A stretch of 64,000 bases of DNA from Helicoverpa zea (taxonomy: Eukaryota > Arthropoda > Insecta > Lepidoptera > Noctuidae): the NCBI RefSeq assembly GCF_022581195.2, contig NC_061456.1, positions 2,978,501 to 3,042,500 on the forward strand, read 5' to 3'. Shown here piece after piece: positions 26,977 to 53,353 of this stretch; the stretch's first letter is position 1, and every line of letters begins with the position of its first letter. The translations under genes were made by a program, and so were the position numbers. Under the pieces are notes generated by a model that ran no database searches, was not told the DNA's origin, and worked only from the letters and a program-made list of their open reading frames with translations.

Positions 26977-28646
26977 CTGTTAATAAAATTGAGCTATTTC
27001 TTTGACGTTTTTACTAAAATTATTTTTAAGTGAATATATAAGTTTAGCGAATATTTTAAATTACTTTACAGGTAAATTGTGTACCTACTTACTAGTTTCA
27101 GTGTAGTCCTAGGATTTTCAGTTACATATTATGGCCATGACATTAGAGTTCAATGGTGCTCAGGCGTTTATGAATTCAATACAGGTCTTCTTTAAATAAA
27201 TTGGCGAGCCAAGTGTTAACTGCTCTGATTGACCTCTGCTGATGAACGTTGATCCCTGACAATGACAAAACTGATTCTTTTTCTAAATGCCGTGGTTTTT
27301 AGTACTTATTTGTTCGAGACTTTTATTAAAGGTAGCTACAAATAAAACCTAGAACTCATTAAAGGCTTACTAAAACCAATAAAAGTGGTGACATAACAAG
27401 TAAATACACAAAGATCGTGAGACACGGTCACGGCTACGCGACCGCGGCTAGTACGCCATGACTCACTCGAGGCACTGGACTTTGGACACATACAGCCTGC
27501 CAGCCAGATACGCTCTCGATTTCAGTTCTTTTTTTGATTTTTTTTTTATAGTATGACCTCCTTTTCGTTGGAAACTTTTTTCTCTAACTTTTTATTAAGT
27601 TGCCAGTTGTATAATATTACTATTACTCTTCTTTGCTACAGTTGCATTCATTTTATGGTAGATTTGATTTGAAATAACGGTTACAATTTCAAACATAACT
27701 GTAATAAATGAAGATAAAATGAGACGATTATTGTTAAGATGCAGTCAGTTTTCTGCATTCCAGGAGGCAGGCAGCAGGAATTTATAAGTAAATTGTACAA
27801 TACGTGTAAATAAAATTCAAATTTTACCAAATACATACTTAATGCATTGTTATGAAAAGCCTATTCACATATTTCACATTAAACCTAAACAATAATCAAA
27901 CAATAACAAAATAATGCAGTACGAAACAAAACGAGTCGGCTTGTAGCCAGTAATCTCAGTAATTGCGAATGGCGGTAATACAGGTTTTGTGGACAAAAGC
28001 CAGGATGTTCGGCCATTGCTGTTTACCGCGCGTATCCGGGCCGAGGGTGACGTGACGTATCGGGTGTCGACTGTACTCGAGTGTTGTCACATGAAAAAAT
28101 AAATCATGCACCGTTTGACATTTATGTTATTGCGTTTTATTGTTGGTGTTTAAATAATGCCTTTTTTGTGTGAAAATGTAGGAAGAGTATTGCCTTCAAT
28201 TAAATAACTGACTATCTACACAGTGCCGCTACCTACTAGAGTTTTGTCTGATGCGAGCACAAGCTCGCATCTAGTAGAAGATTACAGAATCTTGTGCCCC
28301 TATTTGAAAACCTTAGTCCCAAACATGTTCGCGATCGGCAAAGCTGTTCAGCCTAATTTCCGTTACTACATCTACCAATTAAATTTTCAGTGCAGTAAAT
28401 TATATTGTTAGAATAAAATACATACAAAATAATCAAGTTGGTTACCTAACTGAGCTGCGCTTGCGACTCGCGGTTGTAAACCGTGTTCGCACTGACATTT
28501 AAAATATTACTTTTAAGTTACACAACTGTGTACCTACAACAAACTTGAAAGTACTACGACAAACTATTCATTGAATTTCGTTGCTAAGTATAAAATGTTG
28601 CGTAATTTAAACATAATAAATAATAAAGAGGAAAAATAAACATTTG
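26977..28646. other. Stretch without a supported gene
   Basis: This is AT-rich sequence with no recognised domain or repeat boundary. The RhoU first coding exon was specifically looked for here, as a GxxxxGKT P-loop and a switch I threonine, and was not found. Confidence 0.5.
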
Positions 28647-28792
28647 CCGTCTTACCACAAAAACTTTTAAACGTCAGTTTATGCCTTGTCTAAAAAAATG
28701 TCAAATTATGACGTTGACATATGGTTCATTTTGGAGCCACATTTTTTTTAGACAAGTGTAAAACAGTGGTTAAAGTTTTTGTAGTAAGGCCA
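28647..28792. mobile_element. Small MITE, copy 1 of 2
   Basis: Ends of the form CGTCTTACCACAAAAACTTT and its near reverse complement (AAAGTTTTTGTAGTAAGGCC) bound a 146-bp element with an inner CTTGTCTA / TAGACAAG pair. A second copy is nested inside the foldback element at 49218-49346. Confidence 0.75.
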
Positions 28793-29075
28793 TTGACGTT
28801 TTATTGTATAAATGGAGTTTGGGAATACCTTAGTTTATTTTGAGTTCCAATTTTCAACAATCTACTCCTATATCTATCTAAATGTACACAGCCCGAAGAA
28901 CCTGACTAATTAGGAAGAAAGGGTCTAAGACCGAAAGAAATATCATTATCTTCGTTTGTACAAACATTCAATTGCGGAGCTCTTCCTTTTTTGAAAGCCA
29001 GAAATTGAAATCTTAGATATCTTCTTAAATTATTTAATGACTTTTATATTAATAAGAATAATTGTCTCGTTTCAG

Positions 29076-32000
29076 TTGTGGTGGACGTGGACGACAGACC
29101 GCTCTGCGTAGAAATCTGTGATACTGCTGGACAGGTCAGTTATTCTATTTATTTATATACTGCCTACATCTCTAACATATCTGTTTTAAGTAAAACACAT
29201 AAGTACTTGTTAGAAAATGGACTAGGTAAATGACTTTATTAAATAGTTAACCAACCTCTGTTTCTACGTACATTCTTTATCGCAAATAGTTTCACGACAA
29301 CCGTGACATAATTTTGAATTATCAGTAAAATCGCATCGCTATCATTTGCTTATCAATTAGCGATCACATGGAATACATATCTTTCTTATAATTCACACAC
29401 CCAACCTTACTTTGGCTTGCTTGTTCACACATCCATTTACGTTACACTGTCAAAGAAAATTCAAATACAAGATGGCGGATCCCAAAGCCACCACCTGGCT
29501 TAGCGCCATATTAATGTAACAAAAAAGTTTTATTCATTGAATTAAAAAAAATAGCACGTGCAACCTCCTACATGCTGGCTCCAATTATTTTTTTAATCAA
29601 CAATAGAAACGCAACGAGGTTCATTCCCACAGTTTCTCTACCTGTGAAACCCATACAAAAACTCATAGATTTGTATGAAGTAATGTATGCAGGTGGTAAC
29701 TAGAAGGTGCACCATATCCTGCATTCTTTATTTTGTAAGCTGTTGACAGAATATCCTTTATGAACAAGTTTTGTTGAATCAAAAGGAGTAAGCTTAACTT
29801 TATTCAAGGCCTATCAGAAAGGGGTCGTCTAGAGGCAAAATTCGGTCTTATCACATATCAGGGTTCCTATTCAACTTTGCTTCTCGTTTACATATTTGTA
29901 CTAGGTACGATATTCATCCATTTTTTGCACTTTTAAAAAACATTTTAACTGTTTCTCCATTTTTAAGACCCCGTGCGAAAATCATCAGAGTATATTATGA
30001 AATTTCATCTTAAAAATATGTATAAAAAAGTGAAGATGTGGTATTGTGTGACTGGCTCAGTCTATTGTGGTGGCACATTGGCTCGTCCGTTCAGAGTGTC
30101 ATCATTACAATGCTTTCATCGCTGTACGATTCGCAGATTGAACCTATTGAAAACACGTGACACATCGCCTGATTCTCTGAACTGAGAACATGTTACTGTT
30201 GCTAACTTCGCTTATTTCGTTATTGATATAAAGAAAGCACTTTAACTGCCGGAATTTTCGACTGGTTTTTCAATTAAGTACGCATTTATGCATCGCCATC
30301 GGTTCGCAAAGCAAAGTTTGTAGGTATTATGCAGTACATTTTGCGACATTTTAATGTTAAACAAGTTTCAAATGAATTCGTTGCAAAACAATCGGTTTGT
30401 TTACTGTTGGAATTGCATTTAAGACTTTTATCGTCGTTTAAATTGCGGAAAGATTGTGTTATCAGATTGCAAGCATTAAAATACGTTAGTAAAAAGAATC
30501 ATTAGTCGGAAATAGTTAAGTACTGTTATCAAGTGTAGATTTAACTAGAACTTATACGTATAGATGTAGCCATATTGGCAGAAACCTTATGTTTTTCTTA
30601 CTGGATTGATTCCAGAATATACATAACTACTATAGGTTTAACTATACGTAAAGGAAAATAGTTACAACTAATTTAATTACACTCATAGATATTTGTAGCT
30701 ACACATTTGCTTTATTCCAAAATTTCATAGGTAGGTAACTCATCATCTGCTGCTATTTTCTTTTGCTGTCAAAGTTTCACGAACACAACGTGTGTCCATC
30801 GATATCCGCAACTGTCCAAGAATGGCAATGAAAGTGAAAATACGCACATTTATCATTTTAGCTGTATGCATGAAAACCTAGAGAAACTTCTCTAGGGCTT
30901 TAGTGAAAACGTGCATAATGTATTTTGCTTACTAATTTGTTAGAAGACCTTTCTATCAACTATAAGACTCCCAATGCTGATGGAGGAAAAACATTAGGTA
31001 ATAGCGAGAAACCTCTTTTGAAATTCAGTATAATACTTTCTTAAACTACTGTAACATAGATAATTTTGAACAGGTCACTGGTAAAACATGAAATATAGAA
31101 AAGGCTCAATACTTCTATTTCAATCTACCTACGCAACATTAACATGACAGTAAAACAATTTCATCACATTATCACGTTCCATATAAGCACAGTAACTACT
31201 CAAGCATATAATTTTTACGATATGAAATCGTTTCTGTAAAAGGAGGCATCATTCTTACAAAGGGAGGTTGCGCAACCCTAGATAACCATGGAGTATGTAC
31301 GTACAAACGATGGTTGCCGTCACTTTCACCCATAGCCGTGTTGCTGGCAACACTGGTAACTTAACACTTATACACTAAACAAGACGTTTTCTTTTACTTG
31401 ACAGATGTTGCGCAAAATTATGATTTGTTATGGCATTTTATTGCAGGTGCGACGATAAAAATTCTAGCTTCACATATCAGATATTAAACAAAAACATATG
31501 TAAGTCATGTCGTTTTGTCCTGCAGATCAATGCGGTAATAATTTGTCTCGCAGTCTGGATAATGTTTTTAATTGGGTCATATATTACAAAGTAACTCATA
31601 TACGAAAGCTGGATAGCAACAGAATTGGACTATATTAGGAGCCAACCCAGATGTTAGGACTTTAGGAGGACGATGCTTTCATGTACATGACAAATGTAGA
31701 CTTATGAATGGCCTCTTTTCTTAGACAAGACAGGAGAAAACAAGTCGATTACGAATGTACCGTACAAAATCAATGCGTTTCGTGTTATCATTCGTAATTA
31801 GTCGGTCAGAGTAATTATAATGTAGGTACCGTTATCTATCAAATGTTCTGTTCGTTGACCCTTCGCGCGCTGCCTTAAGGTCCGGTTGCACGCTTACACC
31901 GTTACAGCTTTATGATAATTCAGTTAGCCCTTCTTGTTCATTCAGTTGTTTTTTTTTAAATTTTAGTCGGTGTGCTGCAATTTCCCAGTTGATAACATTA

Positions 32001-32968
32001 CAAAGGGTTATGCAGGGTTACGTAAGGGGAAACTACGAGATAATTATTTCAGCTAGAATGCCAGCAAAATTCTCTTTAATGAAGGACACTTGTCCATGTT
32101 TTAGGTCCACATCAACTTGTTTTGCCTAAAACACTTCGAAACACAAGGGAATGAATTCGGAAGCTATAACCTCGTTTCTCATAATTCCAGGACTCAATGT
32201 CTGAGCTCCGAGAGCTGTGCTACCCTGGCACCGATGTGCTGATGCTGTGCTTCTCCGTGGTGCGGCCTGAGACCTTCAGGTCTGTTGCCGAGAGGTGGAC
32301 TAAGGCTGTGGCCAACGTCAACGCCCCACTCATACTTGTTGGCACGCAAAGCGATTTGGCGCATGATTCAAGGGTCTTGCAGACTTTAAAGGTGAGTTAA
32401 CTTGGATTTTCCTAGAGTATTCAATGAATTCAGGCTATAGGAGACAGGCTTTTTTTTGGGGAGGGATAAATGGGCTATTAATGTATTTATCTAAAGCGCC
32501 ATACCGAACTTTCGATTGCAAATTACAAGTAACAATCGGCGTACTTAATCTGACGACCGATCTCAAGTGATGATCTGTCATAAGTAGATATTGATCGTGC
32601 TCGTTCGTGACCGATGGACAAATCATGATCGAATTGATCTCACCGTAAATTCTGTGAAATGTCAAGCACATGACATGGCGCGTGATTTCGCATTTAATAC
32701 ACACAAGTACTCACTTAACGAGACTTGTGTTAATCGGACAAGACTTAAGGAATAACTTTGATTGTGTATTTTACAGGGTCGTGGCGAGCACGTTGTGTCA
32801 GAAGTCGAAGCGAAAGCTTTAGCGACCAAAATCAACGCAGTCTACATCGAAACTTCGGCAAAAACAAGGAAACAGTTGAAAGATGCGTTCGACGCCGCCA
32901 TCTTAGCGGGGCTGCCAATCAGACTCGGGAAAAAACCTTTTTGGAAAAAACTATTATGTCTAACCTAG
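29076..32968 (+). CDS. RhoU: RhoU/Wrch-type Rho GTPase, 3' coding exons
   Basis: Three spliced exons are visible: 29076-29134, 32191-32391 and 32777-32968 (stop TAG), about 149 residues. The first enters with two bases of a split codon, so an upstream exon with the P-loop and switch I exists but was not found. Visible GTPase motifs are CDTAGQ (G3, catalytic Gln kept), CYPGTDVLMLCFSVV, LVGTQSDL (G4) and ETSAKT (G5). The GTQSDL box, the FDAAILAGL helix and the tail FWKKLLCLT resemble vertebrate RhoU (which ends WWKKYCCFV) more than Rac or Cdc42. The C-terminus is Cys-Leu-Thr, not a four-residue CAAX box; in Wrch proteins the equivalent Cys is palmitoylated. Rho proteins of this type act on actin and cell adhesion at membranes. 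It converges with maltase A. Orthology is inferred from motifs. Confidence 0.85.
29135..32190 (+). other. Large intron of the RhoU-like gene
   Basis: It spans from a GTCAGT donor to an AATTCCAG acceptor. I see no repeat with defined ends and no coding region inside. Confidence 0.6.
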
Positions 32969-33054
32969 AAACTTTAGAACAAATAAACTATTTTATGAAA
33001 GGCTATTCGGAAAATTGTTGTGTACAGTTTCTTGGGAATAAGAAAGTATATTTA

Positions 33055-33060
33055 AATAAA
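33055..33060 (+). promoter_or_regulatory. Candidate poly(A) signal of the RhoU-like gene
   Basis: An AATAAA hexamer lies 87 nt after the stop codon. It is the first canonical signal downstream, so a short 3' UTR is plausible, though later sites are possible. Confidence 0.45.
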
Positions 33061-33971
33061 CGGATGAATGGACCAGTTAAGAACATTGTTATTTTTGTAA
33101 TTCTTAAATGAAATGAAGAATGTGTGGATAATGAAATTTAGGAAGCTTTAAATTAAAAATGTAGCGATTCTGCGTTCCTTTGTTGTTAGTAGATATTTTA
33201 ATTGAATAGTAGTTGTTGGAAAATGGCCTGTCAAATTATATTGACGATTTGTGAAACACAAAACATGTTAAAAATCTTGTTAAACCAGGACTGTAGGGAC
33301 TGCCTGTCTGGTACGGTTCTACTGAAGTGCCTTCTGATATTGTTTAGCTTGCTTCAGACCAATGTACATTGCTATTAAGAAAATAACAGGCATAAAGAAA
33401 AGTGCACCACATTTTTTTTTTTGCAAAAGAAAAACACATATTCCGCTTGTTAAATTATGACGTAAATAGTGTACCATGAAGTACTTAAGAATGAATAATG
33501 TATGCAGTAATAATACTTCTTTGTGTATTACTGCAAGGCTTCGCAAATGCCTTGGCCTACATCAGTGGATCGATTGAAGTATAACTCAGTTGATATAGAA
33601 ATCATGCCCCTTTTTTATAATGACAACGATATTTTTTTTTAATGAAATGTGTGTGTGAATTTTGAATACTGTGTAGTTATTTGCATTACAGACAATTTTT
33701 GCACTGGTAACACCAGCGATTTTTAATCATCAATGAAATATTTTATGAAATAAGTAAGGGTTAAAAATCGTGTAAGGATAGAACAAAAAAAAATGGATAC
33801 CAATGTGGTGATATTCTATTAGGAAAACTGTATCTACACATATTATGTACGATGTACTAATGATATGTACAGTAGAAAATAATTAATTGTAATTATAAGT
33901 GTTATAAATGTATATATACGGATAATTATTTTAATGTTGTTTTGATACTCAACACGAACTGATAATAATAT

Positions 33972-33998
33972 TTTATTATAACGAAAAGTTGTTTTATT
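33972..33998 (-). promoter_or_regulatory. Candidate poly(A) signals of maltase A
   Basis: Two AATAAA hexamers read on the minus strand (33972-33977 and 33993-33998), about 310-335 nt past the maltase A stop at 34308. Together with the RhoU signal they leave under 1 kb between two convergent genes. Confidence 0.4.
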
Positions 33999-34307
33999 TT
34001 TAACAAAATAGACTCTAGGTAGTTTATGTTACTCGATGATAAATCAGCCTCAAAATAAACAACAGCTTTCCAACAGCGAAGTGCTAAATGTCTAAAATAG
34101 GTTCAGTTGTTTCGGAGCTTTTAGGGTAAAAAGAAACAAAAAAGGGTTAGATTTTTCTAAATCCAAAAAAAAAACGACGAAAATTTTTCAACATTATATA
34201 TTTTGAAATATAATTCATATTTAAAACACATAAATACAGAGCTTTTAAATATCTTTCACATTAAGTGTTAGTAGTTAGTAGAAGTTCCAGTATAATAATA
34301 ATGTTGG

Positions 34308-41366
<7,059 letters not shown>

Positions 41367-41625
41367 TTACTACGTTAATAGGAAACTAATTTTAGTAGTC
41401 ATTAAAAAGAGTGAATTCACCTATAACTCCAAAGAGAGCCGGTAAGATTTATATGGTAGCCCCATCAGAAGATAATAACGCTTTAATGCAGGAGTTGGAG
41501 TTTGTAATCCCATGCGATCTACGTGGGTCTGAATTGTAATGCAGTATGCTCAAACCCACGTCTGTTCGCACAATGGACTGATAACTTTGTTGTAGTTACT
41601 TAAGTATAATGAACACACAACTGAC

Positions 41626-41740
41626 CTGTGCTCACTGCTGTTCCGCGAATAATTGCAAGCGAAGTCGACACATCCTTATAAACGGTAGCATCTTGGTGTT
41701 ATGTGAATGCATCAAATTGTTCGCTTCAATGTTATCTTTT
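41626..41740 (-). promoter_or_regulatory. Maltase A promoter and non-coding first exon
   Basis: On the minus strand a TATAAGG box (41680-41674) is followed 26 nt later by a likely start near 41654 and a short exon ending CACAG at 41626 before a GTCAGT donor. The matching acceptor is at 41371-41370, so the 5' UTR resumes as TAAGACAAA before the ATG. Maltase B has the same arrangement with exactly equal spacing from TATA to donor. An upstream block (41703-41737) shared with B contains AGATAACAT, a GATA-factor-like site. Confidence 0.6.
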
Positions 41741-42417
41741 CCATTTGCAATTTCTGATTGGTTCCCGCTGGGATATTATGTAAATTATTAAGTAAATATT
41801 TATTTAAAACCGTAACCGGTGGTGTCAAAGGTATTAAATATCGTTTGTGTAAAGTAATGTAATGCGATTAAGTCTTTATTATGGTTTGTCATTCATAAAC
41901 TGTTAGGAACAGCGAGCGCCGTGTCGCGAATTAAAATTTTCTGTTGATAGTGATATATCTAAAGGTGGCACTGAAGGACTATATCTGGGAGCCTAAAAAG
42001 CTCATCGGCAAACTGGCTACTTAAGGAAAAGTAGAATTGTGAACCACTTATGCTGCGCTGCGTAAATATAGGTAAGTAGTTCTGTCCATTCGATGTGTTT
42101 GGGATCAATTGCATTATTTCCTTGTCGCTGCTTGACTAAAGAATTGCCCCACTCATAATAGTCAACAGTTGGTGCAATAGTAGGATGCATTTGCTTGTGA
42201 TTGTTGTTAGTGTTTTAATTTAATTTTTAATGATATTTCATTTCAGTTTCAATATTCAATGTAATTTATAACCCTTAGATGGTGTCTTCTGTCGTATATT
42301 TTGCTACGATTTTGAAAGATTTATTAATTCTTTATTATGATGTGTTTCAGTTCCTGAACGAATACAAAACACTCAGTTTTGACAATATTGACATTTGTTG
42401 TCAGAAAAACGTCAAAT

Positions 42418-42430
42418 CCGCGCGCCAAGC
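42418..42430 (+). promoter_or_regulatory. E2F-like site upstream of POLE4
   Basis: CCGCGCGCCAAG lies about 80 bp before the POLE4 ATG; reversed it reads CTTGGCGCGCGG, close to the E2F consensus TTTSSCGC. E2F control is usual for replication genes, so the match is sensible but short. A TGACATTTGTTGTCA palindrome lies just upstream. Confidence 0.3.
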
Positions 42431-42507
42431 AAAATCGCCGAAACATAACACCTATAAATAGTTTTTCTAATTCTTATTTAATTCAGCTAGTTATTTGTGT
42501 ATTAGCA

Positions 42508-43202
42508 ATGGCAGAAGAAGAGCATTACGATGACGTAGACATATCAGATATAATCGATGAATCGGAACACTACCTTGAGGCGGACCATCAGCATGCAGAG
42601 ATCGCAGAAATCACAGACTCGGAAAACATAAACACGATACAGGACTCAGAAATAATAAACTCTGAAGAGCAAATTACTGACGAGAAGAAGGCTCCGGTTC
42701 ACAATAAAAGCGAAATTGTACGTTCCACAAGGTTGCCGATAGCTAGGATTAAGAATATTATGAAAATGGACCCTGACGTCAGTGTAGTGTCTGGAGATGC
42801 AGTGTTTCTGGTCACTAAAGCCACAGTAAGTATTATTGGCGGTTACTGTAACTTCAGTGCCTATTAATGGACAAACCGTTGGTCTTACGTAAAAAGCCCT
42901 GTGATCATTTAAGCCAGACTTTTTGACTGCCAAAGGTAACAACTGCCAAAGAGGTTTAAATGGTGACTGAGACCCATAATTTTATTGTGCCTTTCAAAAT
43001 ATGCAGGAACTAATTATTATGTATGCCACAAATTAATATTTACCATTTTCTTTTTCAGGAATTATTTCTGGAAACTATAGCAAAGGAAACATATGCATAT
43101 ACAGCCACAAATAAACGGAAAACGATTGCAAAGAAGGATCTAGAACTCGTCATCAATAAAGTGGACTGCTTGTGCTTCTTAGAAGGTGCTATGGACTTTT
43201 AA
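42508..43202 (+). CDS. POLE4: DNA polymerase epsilon subunit 4 (histone-fold)
   Basis: Two exons, 42508-42825 and 43059-43202, join in phase (ACA|GTAAGT donor, TTTCAG acceptor) to give 153 residues. Residues 1-75 are an acidic, disordered tail rich in Asp, Glu and Ile. The rest is an H2A/NF-YC-like histone fold: RLPIARIKNIMKMDPDV, then FLETIAKETY and NKRKTIAKKDLELVI, ending CFLEGAMDF. The order and wording match POLE4 (Drosophila Mes4), which pairs with POLE3 in DNA polymerase epsilon and helps handle histones at the fork. The ATG is the first in frame after the promoter region. The gene lies between two maltase copies on the opposite strand. NF-YC and CHRAC subunits are related but lack the FLEG ending. 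Confidence 0.92.
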
Positions 43203-43387
43203 AATAGTTTGTAATTTAGGCTAGGAATGCTGCAAAAAGAGGTTCCATTATTTTACACCCCATTTTCGTTGTTTTTGGCATCGAACAAGTAATGGAACTT
43301 TGTAACATTAGCATGTAAGATAAATCATGCAAAGATTTTTTTCTAATACATTTTACTAAAATCTGTCATCTTCGTTTTATTTATACT

Positions 43388-43570
43388 GTAACTGGCTGTT
43401 TCCCGTGGTTTCAGCTCTCACCCATATCCGGGCATCAATATAAGTAGTTTATGTCACATAGGGATAGTCTAGCTTCCCAACACTGAAAGAATTTTTCAAA
43501 TCTGTTCAGTAGTTTGAAAGCCAGTACAAACAAAAAAAAATCATGTTTCCCTTTTATTTAATAACTAATG
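43388..43570 (-). mobile_element. Degraded short retroposon
   Basis: ACTGGCTGTTTCCCGTGGTT, then CATATCCGGGCATCAATATAA and GTTCAGTAGTTTG blocks parallel the element at 40447-40651 but are eroded. It lies in the probable 3' UTR of POLE4. Confidence 0.5.
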
Positions 43571-43839
43571 CTATATTAATAGAAGTTTGATATAAGATAA
43601 TAATTGTGATTCAGCTTCTAGAGTCTGAGCACCAAACCATTTTGTTGGTCAGTGTTCACATCTTGTTTTGAATATATTCTAGAATGTTCTTGGTATGTTT
43701 GATGCAGCTTTATGGTTTTTTACTATACACTTAGCTGCTGGTTCGACACAATGCAATAACTTTTACGACTTCTATTTTTATAACAATAATGCTCAAGCCT
43801 ACCTACATAGCATGATGGGTTCTCACTAACTCATGTTCT

Positions 43840-43845
43840 AATAAA
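43840..43845 (+). promoter_or_regulatory. Candidate poly(A) signal of POLE4
   Basis: This AATAAA lies about 640 nt after the POLE4 stop and only about 250 nt from the convergent maltase B stop. If it is used, the two transcripts end nearly back to back. Confidence 0.35.
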
Positions 43846-44097
43846 GTTTTAAATGAAACGAGTTGATATTACAACATAATTTTAATTTTATATCTTACAA
43901 CATTTACAAAATATTTAACAAAATAAACTATAGTTTCAGTTATACATATACAACAATGTTACAAATTACAATGAAATTAGGGTGAGTAAATTGCTATAGT
44001 GCTCGCCAAAATTTTTGGTATGGGCTACATGCGCGTACTTGTGCTCGGAATTTAGCTACGGGCCGCCAAAAAGTTTGGCGAGAATTGTTTTTTGTGA

Positions 44098-51726
<7,629 letters not shown>

Positions 51727-52549
51727 TTACTATACCTACATGAAATTGTGTTAAGATGGATTTTTTTAATAAGATTAAAAAAAGGTATTATGAATTAATG
51801 TTTTAGGTGTAAGATGTTAATGAATGTGGATGATGGCATTTTTTACTTAAACTTGTGTCTTTTTCAAACATTAAGTTACAGAGACCCATATAACATTGTA
51901 TGTATGGAATAAGATCCAAAAGAAAATTAGTTTTAGGTATAAGCAGTCAATAGTTTTTTTGTTATATCTTCAGTCGATTAGGAAAGGAAGAAATAGTCAC
52001 CTTCATTAGCTATCAAATCAAATGCCCATGAAGTCTTATTGCAATGAATAATTTGTTCTTGAAAGGTACTGCATTCCACAAGCACCTAGGTATTCCCTGC
52101 GTCAAGTGGACACTTAGCACGCAACGTGATATTGTAAAACATTTCAAGTGTTTCCGAGTAATCAAGGTAACAACACTTTTCTATGCAAAGGCATGAACAC
52201 ACTATTTTGCCACTGGTCTAAAAAGAGTATTAGGTCTGAATTAAAGAAGTTGAAGGAAAACTCAGGCACTACTTAAGACTGGCTCAACAGTAAAAATAAG
52301 GCTTTATACATACAATACATTCTTACAAAATAAATACCATACTAGGTAAGGAATTTGTCATTTACTAGAGGTACTTTAACCAAAAGGAACGACTGACACG
52401 ACTGTGTGAAAGCCCAATCAGTACCTACCTGTAACAATGTCTTGAGAAATAATGCTCAAATTGTTGACTTTGTTGAAGACACCACTAATCCTTAAAAAAA
52501 AGGTTCATTTTTACATGCGCACTACTTTTGTCAATAAGAATGCTCGAAG

Positions 52550-52650
52550 GCGCTCGGTGTGAAATAGTAAGAGGAACCGACCGGCTCCGATCGCGTATTT
52601 TTTCTCGGTCTTGGTCTTGGTCTCGGTCTATCTGAACGGACCCTTAGTCT
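52550..52650. repeat. Hexamer tandem run with MITE-like end
   Basis: A GGTCTT-type run (CTCGGTCTTGGTCTTGGTCT) is flanked by ACCGACCGGCTCCGA on the left and GGTCTATCTGAACGGACCCT on the right. Both flanks resemble the ends of the element at 58591-58722. Confidence 0.45.
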
Positions 52651-52811
52651 ACTGCCTGACTTAAGTCTATAAGTCTGACTTCAGTATATCACTGAAGTCA
52701 CTCCTTAGTGACGGATTGAAAAACATCCTTCACTTCCTTCGGGGGTTAATGTGTTAAAAATGTTTATGATAAAAATTAAGCTTTTTAATAGGTAATTGGG
52801 ATGTCACTAAC

Positions 52812-52932
52812 CTGTGTCCGCTGCAGTTCCATGAATAGTGATGGTCAGTGGTGGTCGGTCCTTATATGCAGGCAGACTCAAGTGCCCACTGAATGCACTC
52901 AACATTGTTTGCCTCCAAACGATATGTTATCA
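52812..52932 (-). promoter_or_regulatory. Maltase B promoter and non-coding first exon
   Basis: On the minus strand a TATAAGG box (52866-52860) precedes a likely start near 52840 (CATCACTATT, Inr-like) and an exon ending GGACACAG at 52812 before a GTTAGT donor. The acceptor is TATAG at 51730, giving a 1.08-kb intron before the TAAGACAAA-ATG exon. TATA-to-donor spacing is the same as in maltase A. An upstream block at 52890-52932 is shared with A and contains TGATAACAT, a GATA-like site. Confidence 0.6.
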
Positions 52933-53347
52933 CTGATTTTAATACTTAGGCTCTACCTACTTCATTCTAGACCTAGGTTTTGATTTGTATGCTGTAAGTG
53001 CAAGGGTATTTTTTTTCATAAGTTTTCTCCGCAAAATTCTAAGTAAACGTGCTTGATTTTATTTCAATTACATATGAATTTTTTGACGCGTTTTATAGTG
53101 TTTTTTTTTGTTTTATCAGGATAGTTTTTAATATGTTTTGTAAATATGTAAATATCTATGTAAATAAGTAATATACATTAAAACAATACATTTGTAATTT
53201 TATTAATGTACCATAGAACAGAAAATATTTTATTACCAATACTGCCCAGATCCATTATAATAAAAAAATTTAAAATATTTGTTTTAGGTAGTTAGTAGGT
53301 GTAAAAGAACAGTCAAAACAAAACTTCAGAGTTGTAGGTAATTTCCA

Positions 53348-53353
53348 TTTATT
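53348..53353 (-). promoter_or_regulatory. Candidate poly(A) signal of the proline-rich gene
   Basis: This is a minus-strand AATAAA. If used, the upstream gene would have a 3' UTR of about 2.3 kb containing the MITE at 55021-55426. No coding region is visible between here and the stop codon at 55671. Confidence 0.3.
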
